Origin: Neptunicoccus cionae
GTDB lineage: Bacteria > Pseudomonadota > Alphaproteobacteria > Rhodobacterales > Rhodobacteraceae
Direction of reading: 5' to 3'
Assembly: GCF_002860325.1 (NCBI RefSeq)
Contig: NZ_PKOJ01000007.1
Coordinates: 186,001-250,000, forward strand
Length of the DNA: 64,000 nt
Part shown: positions 61,724 to 64,000 of the stretch, in pieces
Layout: every line of letters starts with the position of its first letter
Position numbering within the stretch: the first letter of the stretch is position 1
The notes under the pieces: generated by a model
What the model saw: the letters and a program-made list of their open reading frames with translations, nothing else
Databases searched by the model: none
Told to the model about the DNA's origin: nothing
Position numbers and translations under genes: made by a program

Positions 61724-62401
61724 TTAATCCGCGTAATGGGTTATGGCCTGTTCCTGAACGATCCGGACCGGCGCTTCAAGGGGGGATCGGGCCGACTGTG
61801 CCTGTGCAAGGGCGGTTTTCTTAACAGATCCCGCGATCAGGATATGAACCGCTTTGGCCGCCTGCAACACGGGCGCTGTCAGTGTCAGGCGGGGTTCGGG
61901 CGCGTTTGGCGCACGCATGGGTAAAAGAACCGGCGCTTGCGGGTCCAGCGCCTCTGCCAGCAGATCCGCTTCGGGGAAGATACTTGCGGTATGCATATCC
62001 GCGCCCATACCCAGAACACAAACATCCAGCGGGAGGGCGGATTCAATCCCTTCGCGCAGACTTTCAAGCACATCTTCCGGTGCCTCCGCTGCCTTATAGA
62101 AGGGTATTAGCGTTGCAGCGGCTGCATTGTCCTGCAACAGATTTTCGCGCAGAAGCCGTGTGTTGGAACGCTCGGACGCTTCCGGCACGAACCTTTCATC
62201 CGTCAGCATCACCTTGACCTTGGACCAGTCCAGATCCGCTGTGCGCAGCCGATGGAAAAACGGCGCCGGTGTGGTCCCGCCCGGAACCGCAAGTGTTGCA
62301 GTTCCGTTTGCCTCTAGAGCGGCGTGCAATTGTTTCTCTACGATGTCGGCCAAACCTTCAAACAGGGCGTCGCGGTTGTCGTATTCGATAAACTCGCTCA
62401 T
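61724..62401 (-). CDS. pgl: 6-phosphogluconolactonase
   Basis: Hydrolyses 6-phosphogluconolactone in the Entner-Doudoroff and pentose phosphate routes. DevB/SOL-family features are ATLAVPGGTTPAPFFHRL, VMLTDERFVPEASERSNTRLLRENLL and DVCVLGMGADMHTASIFPEA (commonly GMGxDGHTASLFP; here ADMH). The length of 225 residues is normal. Its start overlaps the zwf stop by four bases. Confidence 0.94.
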   Translation of the reverse strand: MSEFIEYDNRDALFEGLADIVEKQLHAALEANGTATLAVPGGTTPAPFFHRLRTADLDWSKVKVMLTDERFVPEASERSNTRLLRENLLQDNAAAATLIPFYKAAEAPEDVLESLREGIESALPLDVCVLGMGADMHTASIFPEADLLAEALDPQAPVLLPMRAPNAPEPRLTLTAPVLQAAKAVHILIAGSVKKTALAQAQSARSPLEAPVRIVQEQAITHYAD

Positions 62402-63852
62402 GGTTTGATCTCCCGCCAGCGGCGTCCGTCCTTATGCAGCAGCATCAGACTGTCATCCGGTCCCGAACCGCCCGGATCGTAAGGTACAGGGCGGCTGCCC
62501 GCCTCCTGCCAAGCCTCGATGATGGGATCGACCCAAGCCCATGCAGCCTCGACCTCGTCGCCGCGCATGAACAGGGTCTGGTCGCCCCGGATCACATCCA
62601 TGATCAACCGCTCGTAAGCGTCCGGCATGACAGAGACCTGATCGCCAAGCGCATCTGCAAAGGACATATCAAGGGGCACTTCGGTCAGGCGCATACCGCC
62701 GGGTCCCGGCTCCTTGATGGTTACACGCATGGTGATTCCCTCATCCGGTTGCAGCCGGATCACCAGAACGTTGCCCTTGCGGTTGAAATCCCCTTCAAAG
62801 ATAGAATGAGGCGGATCCTTGAACACGATGGCGATCTCGGACATCCGCCCGCGCAGGCGTTTACCGGTACGCAGATAGAACGGCGTACTGGCCCACCGCC
62901 AGTTCGCCACTTTCACCTTCATCGCAATGAAGCTTTCGGTTTTGGATTCTGGATCTTCCGCGTGTTCGACATAGCTGGCCATATCACGACCGGCAGAATA
63001 CTGGCCGCGGACCACTTCGGACGGGGCCACAGGTTCCAGCGCGCGGATCACTTTCAGCTTTTCATCGCGCACCGCATCGGCCCCGTATTTGCTGGGCGGT
63101 TCCATCGCAGACAGACACAACAATTGCATCAGATGGTTCTGAACCATATCGCGCATGGCGCCGGATTTGTCATAGTATCCCCCCCGCCCCTCTACGCTGA
63201 CGGTTTCAGCAACAGTGATCTGCACATGATCCACATGTTGAGCGTTCCACAAAGGTTCGAACAACGCATTACCAAACCGCACCGCCATCAGGTTCTGCAC
63301 GGTTTCCTTACCAAGGTAATGGTCGATCCGGTAAATCTGGTGTTCGTCAAAACAGGCCCGCAGCTCCGCGTTCAGTGCTTTTGCAGTCTCCAGATCGTGG
63401 CCAAACGGTTTTTCCACGACGATCCGGCTGTGTTCGTCGGTAATACCATGCCCTGATAGCTTGCGGGCGATTTCGCCAAACAGGCTCGGCCCGACCGAAA
63501 AATAAACCGCATGGATCATATCGGGGCGCAGTTTTGATTTCAGTTCCTTCCAGCCGGTATCTCCGAACACATCCAGAGACACGTACTCCAGCATTTCCAG
63601 AAACTGGGCCACCGATTTGCTGTCTTTGGCTGTATCGCCCGCAAATTCCTTCAGCGCATCCTTTACGAAGTCGCGAAACCCTGCGTCGTCAAGCTCCCCC
63701 CGCGAGGCGCCAATGACTTTGGCCGTTTCGGGCATCTGCCCTGCGCACATCCGACGGAACAGGCCGGGCAGGATCTTGCGCCGGGCCAGATCGCCTGTTG
63801 CGCCTATGATGATCAAGTCGAATGGATCAACCGGTATAGTTTTAGCGACCAT
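62398..63852 (-). CDS. zwf: Glucose-6-phosphate 1-dehydrogenase
   Basis: Oxidises glucose 6-phosphate with NADP+ or NAD+. The 484-residue protein shows LIIIGATGDLARRKILPGL, EKPFGHDLETAKALN and RIDHYLGKETVQNLMAVRF with the active-site His/Lys region. It leads the operon zwf-pgl-pgi. A perfect nine-base inverted repeat 34-66 bases before its ATG may be an operator for a sugar-phosphate-sensing repressor. Confidence 0.96.
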   Translation of the reverse strand: MVAKTIPVDPFDLIIIGATGDLARRKILPGLFRRMCAGQMPETAKVIGASRGELDDAGFRDFVKDALKEFAGDTAKDSKSVAQFLEMLEYVSLDVFGDTGWKELKSKLRPDMIHAVYFSVGPSLFGEIARKLSGHGITDEHSRIVVEKPFGHDLETAKALNAELRACFDEHQIYRIDHYLGKETVQNLMAVRFGNALFEPLWNAQHVDHVQITVAETVSVEGRGGYYDKSGAMRDMVQNHLMQLLCLSAMEPPSKYGADAVRDEKLKVIRALEPVAPSEVVRGQYSAGRDMASYVEHAEDPESKTESFIAMKVKVANWRWASTPFYLRTGKRLRGRMSEIAIVFKDPPHSIFEGDFNRKGNVLVIRLQPDEGITMRVTIKEPGPGGMRLTEVPLDMSFADALGDQVSVMPDAYERLIMDVIRGDQTLFMRGDEVEAAWAWVDPIIEAWQEAGSRPVPYDPGGSGPDDSLMLLHKDGRRWREIKP

Positions 63853-63885
63853 CTGGGCACCTCTGAACTGTTAATGTTAGCGATA

Positions 63886-63918
63886 ACGTAGTTGCGTCGC
63901 ATACAGTCACAACTACGT
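63886..63918. promoter_or_regulatory. Inverted repeat upstream of zwf (candidate operator)
   Basis: ACGTAGTTG (63886-63894) and CAACTACGT (63910-63918) are a perfect nine-base inverted repeat with a 15-base spacer. The half-site GTAGTT/AACTAC is like that of HexR-type regulators of central carbon genes, but the usual HexR site has a much shorter spacer. A regulator cannot be named from this alone. Confidence 0.55.
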
Positions 63919-64000
63919 GGGTTTTGCAAGCTTTCCTTTGAAAACTAACATACAATCGGATAGCGATCAGGCAAGCAATGACAGGCAGACCGTATGAACC

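Noticed and set aside
63978-64000. Possible start of a plus-strand gene at the right edge (ATG, MTGRPYE)
   Set aside because: Only seven codons are visible and the ribosome site is weak, so no claim can be supported.

Overview
The window is a dense, GC-rich chromosomal segment with gene content typical of marine Rhodobacterales (roseobacter group, Alphaproteobacteria). Indicators are the dusB-ntrB-ntrC-ntrY-ntrX-trkA-trkH-hfq-hflX order, a form II 'cox' molybdenum hydroxylase operon, a TakP-like TRAP uptake system, the carboxynorspermidine polyamine pair, an Entner-Doudoroff/pentose-phosphate entry operon (zwf-pgl-pgi), and a corrinoid/tetrahydrofolate one-carbon cluster. This is inference from family recognition; no database search was possible.

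Layout. 1-6.7 kb: 5' end of rpe, a secreted alpha/beta hydrolase, a RhlE-type DEAD-box helicase, a beta-hydroxyacid dehydrogenase and a penicillin-acylase-family Ntn hydrolase. 7.0-12 kb: a TRAP transporter (P, Q, M) whose large permease carries a long helical tail. 12.4-16.1 kb: acetolactate synthase genes behind a transcription-attenuation leader, with an RTX-repeat gene placed between the large and small subunits. 16.2-17.5 kb: a cold-shock protein and a LysR regulator. 17.6-27.6 kb: a ten-gene molybdenum hydroxylase operon (structural subunits S, L, M and G, a GAF/Fis regulator, a cofactor-maturation fusion protein, XdhC, a VWA protein and a MoxR ATPase). 28-30.4 kb: carboxynorspermidine dehydrogenase and decarboxylase. 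30.7-42.5 kb: hflX, hfq, trkH, trkA, ntrX, ntrY, ntrC, ntrB and dusB on one strand. 42.6-51.2 kb: ispDF-pgpA-cinA, a COQ10-like protein, hpt, LysR, cytochrome c', a TDT-family transporter, an agmatinase-family enzyme, rlmE and ppx/gppA. 51.4-57.3 kb: one-carbon cluster (small conserved protein, MetF-like reductase, methyl-THF:corrinoid methyltransferase, VOC protein, membrane protein, RACo-like ferredoxin/ASKHA activator). 59.5-64 kb: a fasciclin-domain protein and the zwf-pgl-pgi operon.

The most interesting locus is 57.38-59.27 kb. A tRNA-Gly(CCC) gene is followed by a 1.8 kb insertion bounded by a 48-bp repeat of the tRNA 3' half (47/48 identical). The insertion holds only one protein gene, a 457-residue reverse transcriptase with a YSDD active site, preceded by about 270 bases that are rich in inverted repeats and resemble a structured non-coding RNA. 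The last hairpin is followed by a short T-run and overlaps the RT start codon. No integrase is present. The arrangement (single RT plus upstream ncRNA) matches what is known of DRT2/DRT9-type anti-phage systems and does not match retrons. I propose it is a minimal, tRNA-integrated defence cassette. The subclass assignment is tentative.

Other regulatory features read directly from sequence are a near-leaderless 13-codon leader peptide rich in Val/Ile/Leu followed by alternative hairpins and a terminator ahead of the acetolactate synthase gene, several intrinsic terminators, a perfect inverted repeat upstream of zwf, and a family of intergenic repeats.
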